The translations under genes were made by a program, and so were the position numbers. From Streptomyces sp. H27-H5 (GTDB taxonomy: Bacteria > Actinomycetota > Actinomycetes > Streptomycetales > Streptomycetaceae), in the NCBI RefSeq assembly GCF_026627505.1, contig NZ_JAPNLK010000012.1:1-64000 (forward strand): DNA of 64,000 nucleotides, given 5' to 3'. Every line of letters starts with the position of its first letter. Positions within the stretch are counted from its first letter, which is position 1. Positions 25,598-35,300 of the stretch are shown piece after piece. The notes beneath the pieces are model-generated. The model made no database searches. It saw only the letters and a list, made by a program, of their open reading frames with translations, and was not told where the DNA came from.

Positions 25598-25617
25598 CTT
25601 GAGTGGAACAGACTCAA
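25598..25617. promoter_or_regulatory. HAIR operator 1 of the dnaK operon
   Basis: CTTGAGT-N7-ACTCAA, 19 bp upstream of the dnaK start codon, matching the HspR consensus in all but the last base. Confidence 0.92.
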
Positions 25618-25646
25618 CCATGCACCATCGCCCGCGCCGACGTCAA
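25617..25646 (-). promoter_or_regulatory. candidate dnaK promoter
   Basis: On the minus strand TTGACG (25641-25646) is spaced 18 bp from CATGGT (25617-25622). The -10 borders HAIR operator 1 and the -35 borders operator 2, so HspR would cover the promoter. Confidence 0.5.
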
Positions 25647-25651
25647 CAGAG

Positions 25652-25670
25652 CTGAGTCGAGGGCGCTCAA
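25652..25670. promoter_or_regulatory. HAIR-like operator 2 of the dnaK operon
   Basis: CTGAGT-N7-GCTCAA, a two-mismatch version of the HspR site, centred about 54 bp (five helical turns) from operator 1. Multiple inverted repeats are known at the S. coelicolor dnaK promoter. Confidence 0.75.
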
Positions 25671-25814
25671 CTTTTATCCCGCCCTTACGCTCACCAGGGC
25701 CACGACACGCCGCCGGCGCCCGCCCCGTCCGCCACACAGCCGAGCGGGCGACCCTCCGGCCACCACCCCGCGCGGCATCCGGGGACCGCCGAACGTGTGG
25801 GGCACCGTGCCTCC

Positions 25815-26414
25815 ATGCGCCCGCAACCACCCTCGCCGCGCCCACCCCGGACGTTCCGCCTGCCCACCCCGTCGAAGCCGAACCCGTCCGCCCCGCCGGG
25901 GCCCTGCCGGCCCGCCTTCCCGCGCCCCGACCTGTCCACCAAGCGGGTGCTCGACCTCGTCGGCGCGGTGATCCTGCTCGGGGTGTTCGCCCTGCCGCTG
26001 CTCGCCGCCGCGGGGCTGCTGTACGCGGGCCGGCGCGGCGTCCTCGTACGGGAAGCCGCGCTCGGGCGGGGCGGGCGGGAGTTCCGGACCTGGCGGCTGC
26101 GGACGCGGGACACCGGTCGACCGGGCGCGGTGGTGGAGCGGTGCGGCCTGGACGCGCTCCCGCAGCTGCTGAACGTGCTGCGGGGGGAGATGTCGCTGGT
26201 CGGACCGCGCCCCGAGGCGGCCACGGATCGGCCCGAACGACTCTTCGTACGCCCCGGAATGACCGGATTGTGGCAAGTCAGCGCGCGCTCCGACCTCCCC
26301 TGGGAGGAGATGACCCTGTTGGACCGGCACTATGTGGAGAGCCATTGGCTGGGGATGGATCTCGCGATCCTCGCGCAGACACCTCGGGCCGCCTGTCTAC
26401 AGAGGCATGCCTGA
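25815..26414 (+). CDS. bacterial sugar transferase (WbaP/undecaprenyl-phosphate glycosylphosphotransferase type)
   Basis: 199 aa from the ATG at 25815. After a Pro-rich start comes one membrane segment (VLDLVGAVILLGVFALPLLA). The cytosolic catalytic part has REFRTWRLRT, LDALPQLLNVLRGEMSLVGP, RPEA and RPGMTGLWQVSARSDLPWEE. Such enzymes transfer a sugar phosphate to undecaprenyl phosphate to begin exopolysaccharide or teichoic-type polymers. It is the short catalytic form without the N-terminal helices. Divergent from dnaK; no other polysaccharide genes nearby. Confidence 0.85.
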   Translation: MRPQPPSPRPPRTFRLPTPSKPNPSAPPGPCRPAFPRPDLSTKRVLDLVGAVILLGVFALPLLAAAGLLYAGRRGVLVREAALGRGGREFRTWRLRTRDTGRPGAVVERCGLDALPQLLNVLRGEMSLVGPRPEAATDRPERLFVRPGMTGLWQVSARSDLPWEEMTLLDRHYVESHWLGMDLAILAQTPRAACLQRHA

Positions 26415-26488
26415 GCGACACAGATCACCGCTCGCTCACCTACATTGCGGCGCGGGAACTGGGTAACCTCAAGCCTTGACTCAATAAG

Positions 26489-26502
26489 TTACCGCTTAGT
26501 AA
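26489..26502. promoter_or_regulatory. TTAC-N6-GTAA palindrome upstream of the Fe-S oxidoreductase gene
   Basis: Inverted repeat TTAC-CGCTTA-GTAA, 22 bp before the start codon and next to a TTGACT (26476-26481) that could be a -35 element. A further GGTAACC palindrome lies at 26462-26468. TetR-type fatty-acid regulators use similar TTAC...GTAA sites, but which factor binds is not known. Confidence 0.4.
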
Positions 26503-26524
26503 GTCCCGCCCGAGGAGCCCTCCC

Positions 26525-29275
26525 ATGCAACTCGCCGCGATCATCGTGTCGCTGGTCCTGACCGTGGTCGGCGTCGCGCTGCTCGCCCGAGCCGTGGCGC
26601 AGATCTACCGGTTCGTGAAACTCGGCCAACCCGTGCCGGCGGGTAGCCGCACGGACAACCCGAAAGCACGAACGATCACCCTGGTCAGGGAGTTCCTCGG
26701 CCACAGCCGCATGAACCGCTGGGGCATCGTCGGATTCGCCCACTGGTTCGTCGCCATCGGCTTCCTGACGCTGCCTCCGACCCTGGCGCAGGCCTACGGC
26801 CAGCTCTTCCAGGCCGACTGGACGCTGCCGATCATCGGCGGCTTCCTGCCGTTCGAGCTGTACATCGAGTTCATCGGCGTGATGACGATCCTCGGCATCC
26901 TCGTGCTGATGGGCATCCGCCTGGCCAACCTTCCCTCGCGGGCCGGTCGCAAGTCGCGCTTCACGGGCTCGAAGGCCTGGCAGGCGTACTTCGTCGAGTA
27001 CATCATCCTGACCATCGGCCTCGCGATCCTGACGCTGCGCGGCCTTGAGGGTGCGATCCACCACGTCGACCACTACGAGCCGGCGTACTTCCTGTCGTAC
27101 CCGCTGGTGCTGGCCTTCAAGGGCCTCTCGGTCGACACGCTCCAGACGCTCATCTACTTCACCGCGATGATCAAGATCGGCACCTCGCTGATCTGGATGA
27201 TCGTCGTCTCGCTCAACACCAACATGGGTGTGGCCTGGCACCGCTTCCTCGGCTTCCCGAACATCTGGTTCAAGCGCAACGCCGACGGCGCGGTCGCGCT
27301 CGGCGAGCTGAAGCCGATGACGAGCGGCGGCAAGGAGATCGACTTCGAGGACCCGGGCGAGGACGACGTCTTCGGCGTCTCCCAGGTCGAGCAGTTCTCC
27401 TGGAAGGGCATCCTCGACTTCTCCACCTGCACCGAGTGCGGTCGCTGCCAGTCGCAGTGCCCCGCCTGGAACACCGGCAAGCCGCTGTCGCCGAAGCTCC
27501 TGATCATGTCGCTGCGCGACCACGCGCACGCCAAGGCCCCCTACCTGCTCGCCGGTGGCGGCAAGGACATGGAGGGCAACGAGAAGGCGACGGCGGAGCA
27601 GCTCAAGGACGTTCCGGCGGCCGCCCTCGCGGAGGCCGAGCGCCCCCTGATCGGCACCGCCGAGGAGAACGGCGTCATCGACCCGGACGTGCTCTGGTCC
27701 TGCACCACGTGCGGCGCGTGCGTCGAGCAGTGCCCGGTCGACATCGAGCACATCGACCACATCGTCGACATGCGGCGCTACCAGGTGATGATCGAGAGCG
27801 CGTTCCCGTCGGAGGCGGGCACGATGCTCAAGAACCTGGAGAAGAAGGGCAACCCCTGGGGCCTCGCGAAGAAGCAGCGCGTCGAGTGGACCAAGGAGGT
27901 GGACTTCGAGGTCCCGATCATCGGCAAGGACGCTGAGGACCTCTCCGAGTACGACTACCTCTACTGGGTCGGCTGCGCCGGCGCCCTGGAGGACCGGGCG
28001 AAGAAGACCACGAAGGCCTTCGCCGAGCTGCTGAACATGGCGGGCGTCAAGTTCGCGATCATGGGCGGCGACGAGAAGTGCACCGGTGACTCCCCGCGCC
28101 GCCTGGGCAACGAGCCGCTGTTCCAGCAGCTCGCCCAGGAGAACGTGGCCATGCTCAACATGGCCTTCGGCGAGGACGACGAGGACGAGTCCACGAAGAA
28201 GCCGAAGTCGGCGAAGCGGATCGTCTCCACCTGCCCGCACTGCTTCAACACCATCGCGAACGAGTACCCGCAGCTGGGCGGCGAGTACGAGGTCATCCAC
28301 CACACGCAGCTGCTCCAGCACCTGCTCGACGAGGGGCGGCTGACGCCGGTCACGCCGGTGGACGGTCTGATCACCTACCACGACCCCTGCTACCTGGGTC
28401 GGCACAACAAGGTCTACACGCCGCCGCGCGAGATCATGTCGGCCGTTCCGGGGCTGCGCCAGCAGGAGATGCACCGCCACAAGGAGCGGGGCTTCTGCTG
28501 TGGCGCCGGTGGCGCCCGGATGTGGATGGAGGAGCGGATCGGCAAGCGCATCAACAACGAGCGTGTCGACGAGGCCCTGTCCCTGAACCCGGACATCGTG
28601 TCGACGGCGTGCCCGTTCTGCCTGGTGATGCTGACCGACTCGGTCAACGGCAAGAAGAACGACGGCCAGGCGAAGGAATCCGTCCAGGTCGTCGACGTGG
28701 CGCAGCTGCTGCTGGAATCGGTGAAGGCACCGGGTCCGACGGCGGAGGAACTCGCCGCGGAGGCGCTCGCCGCGGAAGAGGCGGAAGCGGCCGCCGCGGC
28801 CGCCGCCGAAGCCGAGGCGGCGGCGAAGGCGGCCGCGAAGGCGGAAGCCGCCGCGAAGGCTGAGGCGGAGGCCAAGGCGAAGGCGGAGGCGGAGGCCCAG
28901 GCGAAGGCGGAGGCGGAAGCCAAGGCGAAGGCGGAGGCGGAAGCCAAGGCTGACGCGGAGGCGAAGCCCGAGGCGGCGGCGGAAGCTGCTGTCGAGGCCG
29001 AGGCGAAGCCGGAGCAGGCCGAGGCGAAGCCGGAGCAGGCCGAGGCGAAGCCGGAGGCGTCCGCGCCTGAGGCCGAGGCGTCCGAGGCGGAGGCCGACAC
29101 CAAGGCCGCGGCGGAGCCCGTGGCCGAGTCGAAGCCCGAGACGCCCGTGGCGGCCGAGCCCGAGGTCGAAGCCGAAACCGAAGCGAAGGCCGAGACCAAG
29201 GCCGACGCGAAGGCCGAGACGAAGGCCGACGCGGAGCCCGCGGCGGAAGAGGCGAAGCCCGAGGCTGCCAAGTAG
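26525..29275 (+). CDS. membrane Fe-S oxidoreductase with CCG domains (EtfD / Rv0338c type)
   Basis: 916 aa. Residues 1-245 hold several membrane helices (LAAIIVSLVLTVVGVALLAR, WFVAIGFLTLPPTL and others). Two 4Fe-4S clusters follow: CTECGRCQSQCPAW and CTTCGACVEQCP. Two cysteine-rich CCG domains end in YWVGCAG...CPHCFNT and DPCYLGRHN...GFCCGAGGARMWMEE. It matches the actinobacterial protein whose M. tuberculosis homologue Rv0338c (EtfD) passes electrons from electron-transfer flavoprotein in fatty-acid oxidation to the membrane quinone. A roughly 185-residue Ala/Glu/Lys repeat tail (KAEAEAKAKAEAEA) ends the protein. Confidence 0.92.
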   Translation: MQLAAIIVSLVLTVVGVALLARAVAQIYRFVKLGQPVPAGSRTDNPKARTITLVREFLGHSRMNRWGIVGFAHWFVAIGFLTLPPTLAQAYGQLFQADWTLPIIGGFLPFELYIEFIGVMTILGILVLMGIRLANLPSRAGRKSRFTGSKAWQAYFVEYIILTIGLAILTLRGLEGAIHHVDHYEPAYFLSYPLVLAFKGLSVDTLQTLIYFTAMIKIGTSLIWMIVVSLNTNMGVAWHRFLGFPNIWFKRNADGAVALGELKPMTSGGKEIDFEDPGEDDVFGVSQVEQFSWKGILDFSTCTECGRCQSQCPAWNTGKPLSPKLLIMSLRDHAHAKAPYLLAGGGKDMEGNEKATAEQLKDVPAAALAEAERPLIGTAEENGVIDPDVLWSCTTCGACVEQCPVDIEHIDHIVDMRRYQVMIESAFPSEAGTMLKNLEKKGNPWGLAKKQRVEWTKEVDFEVPIIGKDAEDLSEYDYLYWVGCAGALEDRAKKTTKAFAELLNMAGVKFAIMGGDEKCTGDSPRRLGNEPLFQQLAQENVAMLNMAFGEDDEDESTKKPKSAKRIVSTCPHCFNTIANEYPQLGGEYEVIHHTQLLQHLLDEGRLTPVTPVDGLITYHDPCYLGRHNKVYTPPREIMSAVPGLRQQEMHRHKERGFCCGAGGARMWMEERIGKRINNERVDEALSLNPDIVSTACPFCLVMLTDSVNGKKNDGQAKESVQVVDVAQLLLESVKAPGPTAEELAAEALAAEEAEAAAAAAAEAEAAAKAAAKAEAAAKAEAEAKAKAEAEAQAKAEAEAKAKAEAEAKADAEAKPEAAAEAAVEAEAKPEQAEAKPEQAEAKPEASAPEAEASEAEADTKAAAEPVAESKPETPVAAEPEVEAETEAKAETKADAKAETKADAEPAAEEAKPEAAK

Positions 29276-29292
29276 GTGTAGGTACACCCACA

Positions 29293-29329
29293 GGAACGGC
29301 CGGCCCCCACTCGGGGGACCGGCCGTTCC
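29293..29329. terminator. strong hairpin terminator
   Basis: Arms GGAACGGCCGGCCCCC and GGGGGACCGGCCGTTCC, with one bulged A and an ACTC loop, between two convergent genes. Confidence 0.85.
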
Positions 29330-29357
29330 GTCGTTTCCCGGCGGCGCCGGCGGCGGT

Positions 29358-30146
29358 CTACTTGCCGCTCGCGACCGTGTACCGCTCGATCAGCTTGCCG
29401 CTGTCGAAGTCGTACACCCAGCTGTTGCCACCGCTCTTGCCGTCGATGACGACGAACTTCACGTGCCGGCCGTCCCGGACGAGCTTGTACATCCAGCCGT
29501 CGTTCAGCGCGTTCGGGTCCTTCAGGTCGATCGTGCCCAGCCGGTGCCCGTTCGCCGTGGACAGGTCCACGCGCTTGCCGTGCACGCCGTACACCGCCTC
29601 CGCGACGTTCCCGTCCGGCATGACGATCCGCGCGGCGCTCTCCTGCTCGACCACGGGCTTCGGCTTCGACTGCGGCTTGGGCTTCGGCTTGGGCGCGGCC
29701 TCGACCCACGAGCTCACGGTGCCGTTCGGGTAGAGGGTGATGTGCACGCCGTTGTTCTGGCCGTACGCCGGCCGCCCGTCCCTGCTGACCAGCGTGCCCA
29801 GCTTCGTGGAGCCGGCGAAGACGTCCGCCTCGACGTGGTCGACGCCGATCTCGTAGATCTTGGCCACCGATCCGTCCGCCAGCCTGGCGGTGGTGACGTA
29901 CCCGCGGGCCGGCTTCGTGGGCGAGGCGCCGGCCGGGACCGTGGACGGGACGGTCTGCGGGGTGGTCGGCGGGGGCGTCGGGTCCACGGCCGGCTGCTCG
30001 ACGCCGGGCAGCACCTGCGGATCCGGGGCCGCCGGCGAATCCGCGAAGGCGGCCCCCACGGGGAGCGCCAGGACGGCGGTCGCGCCGGCGAGGACGGCGG
30101 CGGTACGGAAGGCGGTACGGCGGCTGGTGGGGCGGGGGCTGCGCAT
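29358..30146 (-). CDS. secreted protein with two related beta-rich modules
   Basis: 262 aa from the ATG at 30146. Signal peptide: Arg-rich start (MRSPRPTSRRTAFR), hydrophobic AAVLAGATAVLALPVGAAFA, cleavage after AFA. A Pro/Thr linker leads to module 1 (ARLADGSVAKIYEIGVDHVE ... GVHITLYPNGTVSSW). A Pro/Lys linker then leads to module 2 (ARIVMPDGNVAEAVYGVHGK ... GWMYKLVRDGRHVKFVV). The modules look like duplicates. No catalytic motif seen; extracellular role unknown. Confidence 0.7.
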   Translation of the reverse strand: MRSPRPTSRRTAFRTAAVLAGATAVLALPVGAAFADSPAAPDPQVLPGVEQPAVDPTPPPTTPQTVPSTVPAGASPTKPARGYVTTARLADGSVAKIYEIGVDHVEADVFAGSTKLGTLVSRDGRPAYGQNNGVHITLYPNGTVSSWVEAAPKPKPKPQSKPKPVVEQESAARIVMPDGNVAEAVYGVHGKRVDLSTANGHRLGTIDLKDPNALNDGWMYKLVRDGRHVKFVVIDGKSGGNSWVYDFDSGKLIERYTVASGK

Positions 30147-30415
30147 GGGGGGACTCTTTCCGTGCTCGTTCGGCGTTCGTGACGCGTGGTGCGTGGCGGC
30201 GACCCTCACGAAGCTACGGGTCCGATATCTCCGCATTCAGTAGAGAACGTAACGAACCTCCGCAGACTGCCCCTCAGCCACGTAAATCCCACCGGCCTCA
30301 GGGGTGGGGAGAACCCCCCGGGGTTCCCCTAGGGGATGTCACAGCTCAGCCGCAAAGGCCCCCTGTTCCGGCCGCCCGACCACCATCACCCGCCGGAGCA
30401 GGTACTTTCGATCAC

Positions 30416-31327
30416 GTGGCTGGATTCAGGATCGGACGCGGCCGGGACAACAACCGCACCCCGCAACAACCCCCGCAACCCCCGCGGCAGCAGCCGTACG
30501 GTCAGCAGCAACCGCCGCAGGCACCGTACGGCCGACAGCCCTACCCGCCTGCCGGCGGGCCGCCACCGCAACAGCAGTGGCCGCAGCAGGGCGCGCACGG
30601 GGACCACGGCGAGCCCGAGTACTTCGACCCGTACGGACAACAGCAGCAGCCGCACCACGGGCAGCAGCAACCCCCGTACGAGCCCTCGTACGCGAACAAC
30701 CCGGGCTTCACCCAGGCCTTCTCCATCGGCGAGGACCCGTACAGCCAGGGCGCGACGTACCACGCGGGCGCGGCGGCCCCGGCCGGTCCGCGGCTGCCCT
30801 GGAAGGAGCTCCTGCGCGGCATCGTGATGCGGCCGGGACCGACGTTCCTCCAGATGCGCGACTACCCCGTCTGGGGTCCGGCGCTGATCGTGACCTTCCT
30901 CTACGGTCTCCTCGCGGTCTTCGGCCTCGACGACACCCGCGAGGACGTCATCAAGGCCACCCTGGCCAACGCCGTCCCGATCGTGCTCAGCGCCGCCGTG
31001 GCGTTCGTGCTCTGCGGCCTCATCCTGGGCGCGGTCACGCACACACTGGCCCGCCAACTGGGCGGCGACGGCGCGTGGCAGCCGACGGTCGGCCTGTCGA
31101 TGCTGGTCATGTCCATCACCGACGCCCCGCGACTGCTGTTCGCGATCTTCCTCGGCGGCGACAACATCGTCGTCCAGGTCCTGGGCTGGGTCACCTGGCT
31201 GGCCGCCGGCGCCCTGTTCACTTCGCTGGTGAGCAAGTCGCACGACCTGCCGTGGCCGAAGGCGCTGGGCGCCTCCGCGATCCAGCTGGTCGCCCTGCTG
31301 TCCATCATCAAGCTGGGCACGATCTGA
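30416..31327 (+). CDS. Yip1-family membrane protein
   Basis: 303 aa from the GTG at 30416 (VAGFRIGRGRDNN). The first 125 residues are a Gln/Pro-rich low-complexity cytosolic arm (PYGQQQPPQ, HHGQQQPP). The rest has about five membrane helices (GPALIVTFLYGLLAVFGL, AVPIVLSAAVAFVLCGLILG and others) typical of bacterial YIP1 domains, with PGPTFLQMRDYPVW just before them. Function in bacteria is unknown. The start is uncertain because the ribosome site (GGAG) is far from the GTG. The gap 30147-30415 shows only GC-rich hairpins. Confidence 0.75.
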   Translation: MAGFRIGRGRDNNRTPQQPPQPPRQQPYGQQQPPQAPYGRQPYPPAGGPPPQQQWPQQGAHGDHGEPEYFDPYGQQQQPHHGQQQPPYEPSYANNPGFTQAFSIGEDPYSQGATYHAGAAAPAGPRLPWKELLRGIVMRPGPTFLQMRDYPVWGPALIVTFLYGLLAVFGLDDTREDVIKATLANAVPIVLSAAVAFVLCGLILGAVTHTLARQLGGDGAWQPTVGLSMLVMSITDAPRLLFAIFLGGDNIVVQVLGWVTWLAAGALFTSLVSKSHDLPWPKALGASAIQLVALLSIIKLGTI

Positions 31328-31354
31328 CCGCCGCCGTACCCGGTAGGAGCGAGC

Positions 31355-31401
31355 GTACGAAGGGGCCCGGCGCGCACACCGCGCGCCGGGCCCCTTCGTA
31401 C
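31355..31401. terminator. 21-bp perfect-stem terminator
   Basis: Arms at 31355-31375 and 31381-31401 are fully complementary with a 5-nt loop ACACC, 28 bp after the Yip1 stop. Confidence 0.85.
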
Positions 31402-31463
31402 GGTCGGCGCCCGCACGAACCCGGCCCGTACGGCGCCGCGCCGGCTGAGGACGACACGAAGAC

Positions 31464-31490
31464 GGGGCCGGGCGCTGTCCGCCCGGCCCC
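31464..31490. terminator. terminator downstream of the phosphoribosyltransferase gene
   Basis: Arms GGGGCCGGGCG and CGCCCGGCCCC with a CTGTC loop, 35 bp past the minus-strand stop. Confidence 0.75.
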
Positions 31491-31524
31491 GGATCACTGC
31501 CGTGTCACCTCACGACGCCACGTG

Positions 31525-32022
31525 TCAGGCGTCGAGGATCTGACCCTCGCGCTTGACCACGGGCGGCTCGACCGACCACGGGAAGTTGATCCACTCGTCG
31601 GTCTTCTTCCACACGTACTCGCACTTCACGAGCGAGTGCGACTTCTCGTAGATGACCGCGGAGCGCACCTCGGCGACATGGCCGAGGCAGAAGTCGTGGA
31701 CGAGCTTGAGCGTCTTCCCGGTGTCGGCCACGTCATCGGCGATGAGGACCTTCTTGTTCGTGAAGTCGATCGCCTCGGGCACCGGCGCCAGCATGACCGG
31801 CATCTCCAGGGTGGTGCCCACGCCCGTGTAGAACTCCACGTTGACGAGGTGGATGTTCTTGCAGTCGAGCGCGTAGGCCAGACCACCGGCCACGAACACA
31901 CCGCCGCGGGCGATGCTCAGGATGATGTCCGGCTCGTAGCCGTCGTCGGCGATGGTCTGCGCCAGCTCGCGCACGGCGCGACCGAAACCCTCGTAGTTCA
32001 GGTTCTCGCGTACGTCGCTCAT
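31525..32022 (-). CDS. purine-type phosphoribosyltransferase
   Basis: 165 aa from the ATG at 32022, which overlaps the dcd stop (ATGA). PRTase core: [19 protein letters not shown] and the PRPP loop [17 protein letters not shown]. It resembles xanthine/hypoxanthine salvage enzymes (Gpt-like), with the C-terminal [13 protein letters not shown]. Coupling with dcd places it in nucleotide salvage; the exact base is not shown. Confidence 0.85.
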   Translation of the reverse strand: MSDVRENLNYEGFGRAVRELAQTIADDGYEPDIILSIARGGVFVAGGLAYALDCKNIHLVNVEFYTGVGTTLEMPVMLAPVPEAIDFTNKKVLIADDVADTGKTLKLVHDFCLGHVAEVRSAVIYEKSHSLVKCEYVWKKTDEWINFPWSVEPPVVKREGQILDA

Positions 32023-32606
32023 GCCTCGTGCCTCACCTGGGTGCGGTGGAAGTTCTGGAAGGAGCGCGAGGCCGTCGGGCCGCGCTGCCCCTGGTAACGG
32101 GATCCGTACCGCTCGCTCCCGTACGGGAACTCCGCGGGCGAGCTGAGCCGGAACAGGCACAGCTGCCCGATCTTCATGCCCGGCCACAGCTTGATCGGCA
32201 GCGTCGCGAGGTTCGACAGCTCCAGGGTCACGTGACCGGAGAACCCGGGGTCGATGAACCCGGCCGTCGAATGCGTCACCAGACCGAGGCGCCCCAGACT
32301 GGACTTCCCCTCCAGTCGGGAGGCGATGTCGTCGGGCAGCGAGATGACCTCGTACGTGGAGGCGAGCACGAACTCGCCCGGGTGGAGGATGAACGCCTCG
32401 TCGCCGTCCGGCTCGACCATCCGCGTCAGATCCGACTGCTCGGTGGCGGGGTCGATGTGCGCGTACCGGTGGTTCTCGAAGACCCGGAAGAACCGGTCGA
32501 GACGTACATCGATGCTGGAGGGCTGCACCATCGACTCGTCGAACGGGTCGATGCGAACCCGTCCGCTGTCGATCTCGGCCCGGATGTCTTTGTCAGAGAG
32601 AAGCAC
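32019..32606 (-). CDS. dcd: dCTP deaminase
   Basis: 195 aa from the GTG at 32606 ([17 protein letters not shown]). Deaminates dCTP to dUTP, or possibly to dUMP in the bifunctional form. Motifs: [49 protein letters not shown] (catalytic region) and [14 protein letters not shown]. Only a poor ribosome-binding site precedes the GTG. First gene of a two-gene operon. Confidence 0.95.
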   Translation of the reverse strand: MLLSDKDIRAEIDSGRVRIDPFDESMVQPSSIDVRLDRFFRVFENHRYAHIDPATEQSDLTRMVEPDGDEAFILHPGEFVLASTYEVISLPDDIASRLEGKSSLGRLGLVTHSTAGFIDPGFSGHVTLELSNLATLPIKLWPGMKIGQLCLFRLSSPAEFPYGSERYGSRYQGQRGPTASRSFQNFHRTQVRHEA

Positions 32607-32661
32607 GCCCCGAGGATACGCAGAGCGCACGGGCCACCCCCAATCGAGAGCGGCCCCCGCG

Positions 32662-32720
32662 CGCCTGCCGACGCCTGCCGACGCCTGCCGACGTCTACCG
32701 CGCCTGCCGACGCCTCGCGA
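32662..32720. repeat. 10-bp tandem repeat upstream of dcd
   Basis: Three perfect copies of CGCCTGCCGA (32662-32691), a degenerate unit, then one more good copy and a partial. It sits between the dcd start and the 3' end of the small gene at 32729. Confidence 0.6.
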
Positions 32721-32728
32721 CCTCGCGA

Positions 32729-32884
32729 CTAACGCTTCGCGCCGCCGACGGGCACCGCGTGCCTCAGCCGCGCGCACCGCAGCAGCCGCCCGGGCCCGAT
32801 CCGACCGGCACCGAGGTGCTGCAGCGGAAACGAAGCGGTGCTGAATACATGCCCTTCGGCACAACGGACGACGGTGTGCTCCAT
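32729..32884 (-). CDS. 51-aa Cys/His small protein
   Basis: Starts [20 protein letters not shown] and continues [19 protein letters not shown]. The ATG at 32884 has GAAAGGG at good spacing. The pattern C-X2-GH near the N-terminus and one later Cys resembles a degraded zinc ribbon seen in short Streptomyces proteins; here the second knuckle keeps only one Cys. Function unknown; nucleic-acid binding would be a guess. Confidence 0.55.
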   Translation of the reverse strand: MEHTVVRCAEGHVFSTASFPLQHLGAGRIGPGRLLRCARLRHAVPVGGAKR

Positions 32885-33043
32885 CGAGTCCCTTTCCCCA
32901 ACCAGCCGTACTGCGACGAATCGCCACATTAAGGGATGACCGGGACCCACTCCAGCCGCCGCTCCGAACCCCTACGGTACGCCCCAACTCCCCCTCGTAC
33001 GCGCCTCGCTGCACCCCCCACACAACGACGACCCCGCGGCAAA

Positions 33044-33072
33044 TTCACCGGGGGTCGATCATGGGGTAGAGT
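33044..33072 (+). promoter_or_regulatory. promoter of tRNA-Gly
   Basis: TTCACC (33044-33049), 17-bp spacer, TAGAGT (33067-33072), 36 bp upstream of the tRNA. Consistent with the HrdB consensus. Confidence 0.6.
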
Positions 33073-33108
33073 GTGCAACGATACGGCTCCAAGCAATTGG
33101 ACCCCTGT

Positions 33109-33179
33109 GCGGATGTAGTTTAATGGTAGAACATGAGCTTCCCAAGCTTATAGCGCGGGTTCGATTCCCGTCATCCGCT
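33109..33179 (+). tRNA. tRNA-Gly (anticodon CCC)
   Basis: 71 nt. The acceptor stem GCGGATG pairs with CATCCGC and the discriminator is U. The anticodon loop is TTCCCAA giving CCC, and the T arm contains GGTTCGATTCC. CCA is not encoded, as is usual in Streptomyces. Its 3' part is the integration target of the island that follows. Confidence 0.95.
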
Positions 33180-33180
33180 C
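33139..33180 (+). repeat. att direct repeat, copy 1 (inside tRNA-Gly)
   Basis: Begins TTCCCAAGCTTATAGCGCGG and runs to the tRNA 3' end. The same sequence recurs at 37632 (39 bp) and 55019 (42 bp). It covers the anticodon loop to the acceptor end, the usual attB footprint of actinomycete integrative elements. Confidence 0.9.
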
Positions 33181-33184
33181 TTGC

Positions 33185-33217
33185 AAGAAGGCCCAGGTCA
33201 GCGACCTGGGCCTTCTT
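33185..33217 (+). terminator. tRNA-Gly terminator
   Basis: 15-bp stem (33185-33199, 33203-33217) with loop AGC. Related hairpins follow the other two att copies. Confidence 0.85.
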
Positions 33218-33223
33218 CGTTGT

Positions 33224-34047
<824 letters not shown>

Positions 34048-34051
<4 letters not shown>

Positions 34052-34440
34052 GTGCGGTGCCTCCCGAGGAGGTAGGAGGGGATGGCCGCGAGCAGGATCA
34101 GCGCGGCGGCGTACGGGGCCGCGGCCGCGAAGGATCCGCTGCCGGTCTCCGTCCACAGCCAGGTGGCCAGGGTGTCCATGCCGGTCGGGCGCAGCAGCAG
34201 GGTCGCGGGCGGTTCCTTCATGCAGACCCCGAAGGTCAGCGCGGCTCCCGCGGCGACCCCGGGGGCGGCGAGCGGCACGGTGATCTCGCGCAGTACGCGC
34301 CAGGGGCCGCGGCCCAGCGACCGGGCGACGTCCTCCAGTGCGGGCGGGGCCTGGAGGACCGCGGCGCGGGTGGCGGCGACCGCGATGGGCAGGAACAGTA
34401 CGGCGTACGCGCAGACCAGCAGCGGGAGTTCCTGGTAAAG
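34048..34440 (-). pseudogene. iron ABC transporter permease, C-terminal fragment
   Basis: About 130 codons (LYQELPLLVCAYAVLFLPIA to SYLLGRHRT) of an FbpB-type binding-protein-dependent permease. The EAA-like loop ARSLGRGPWRVLREITVPLA is present. The 5' part is cut away at about 34440, exactly where a plus-strand DUF5753 fragment begins, so a rearrangement joined two unrelated genes tail to tail. Confidence 0.8.
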
Positions 34441-34448
34441 CGGCCGCC

Positions 34449-34934
34449 ACTGCCGAACAGGCCGCCACCCGCCTCGCAGTGCGGATGCGGCGCCAGGACC
34501 GGCCTCGCGCCCCGGGCAACCCACTGCGCCTATGGGCCGTGCTGGACGCATCGGCGCTGTGCCGCGTCGCGGGCAGCCGCGAGGTCATGCGCGAACAGCT
34601 GAAGCATCTGGCCCACCTCAGCGCCCAGCCGCACGTCACCATGCAGGTCCTCCCCCACGATGCAGGTGCGCACCCAGGCGTCTCGGGACAGTTCACGCTG
34701 CTCGAGTTCGCCGACACCACCGATGGGAGCGTGGTGTATCTGGAGAGGTTCACCAGCGACCTCTATCTGGAAAAACGATCCGACGTGGGACGCTACAGCG
34801 GCATGCATGCGCACTTGTGGGCCCAGGCGCTGAGCCCGGACGGCACCCGGCATTTCATCAAGGAAACCATCAGGGCGTACACCGACCCCGAATCGTGCCC
34901 GGATGCCCGCGCGCTGTCCCTGCCGAGCCCGTGA
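34449..34934 (+). pseudogene. DUF5753 (XRE-family regulator) C-terminal domain fragment
   Basis: From about TAEQAATRLAVRMRRQDR to the normal C-terminus. LRLWAVLDASALCRVAGS, REQLKHLAHLSAQPHVTMQV and FIKETIRAYTDPE are typical of the C-terminal effector domain of the abundant Streptomyces XRE/DUF5753 regulators. The N-terminal helix-turn-helix is missing at the 34440 junction. No DUF397 partner gene follows. I see no convincing gene in 34935-35300. Confidence 0.8.
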
Positions 34935-35300
34935 GCGCCACTGAACCCCCGGACGATGTCTCCAGGGGCTCAACTGCCGAACGGCGGACCGAACTGCCTA
35001 TGTGGTTGATCGAGCGTCAGCCTTTCTGTGAAGGGCTAGTCCTGTCGGATTGCTCCATCTCGCCGGGTCCGCCTCATGGCGAAGACGGCCGAGCCTCCGA
35101 CGAATGCCGGCGCGGCTGCAGTGGCGGCCATGATGCTGACCTCGCCGCTCAAGTCGGTCGCGGTGAGGGCCCGGCGTCGTCTCCTTCGACCGCAGGCCGG
35201 TGGCGGCGCTTACAGGGGTGAAGTTGACGTTCTTGGCGGTGTGCCCCGGACCTACGTGGCCCAGAGCATCGTGGAAGCCGCCTGGTAGGAAGTCGGCCGA

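Noticed and set aside
30179..30415. N-terminal extension of the Yip1 protein
   Set aside because: The sequence before the GTG at 30416 is not coding-like and overlaps the likely promoter of the divergent gene.
35076..35288. 70-codon plus-strand ORF after the DUF5753 fragment
   Set aside because: No ribosome site, no recognisable DUF397 partner and no family resemblance.
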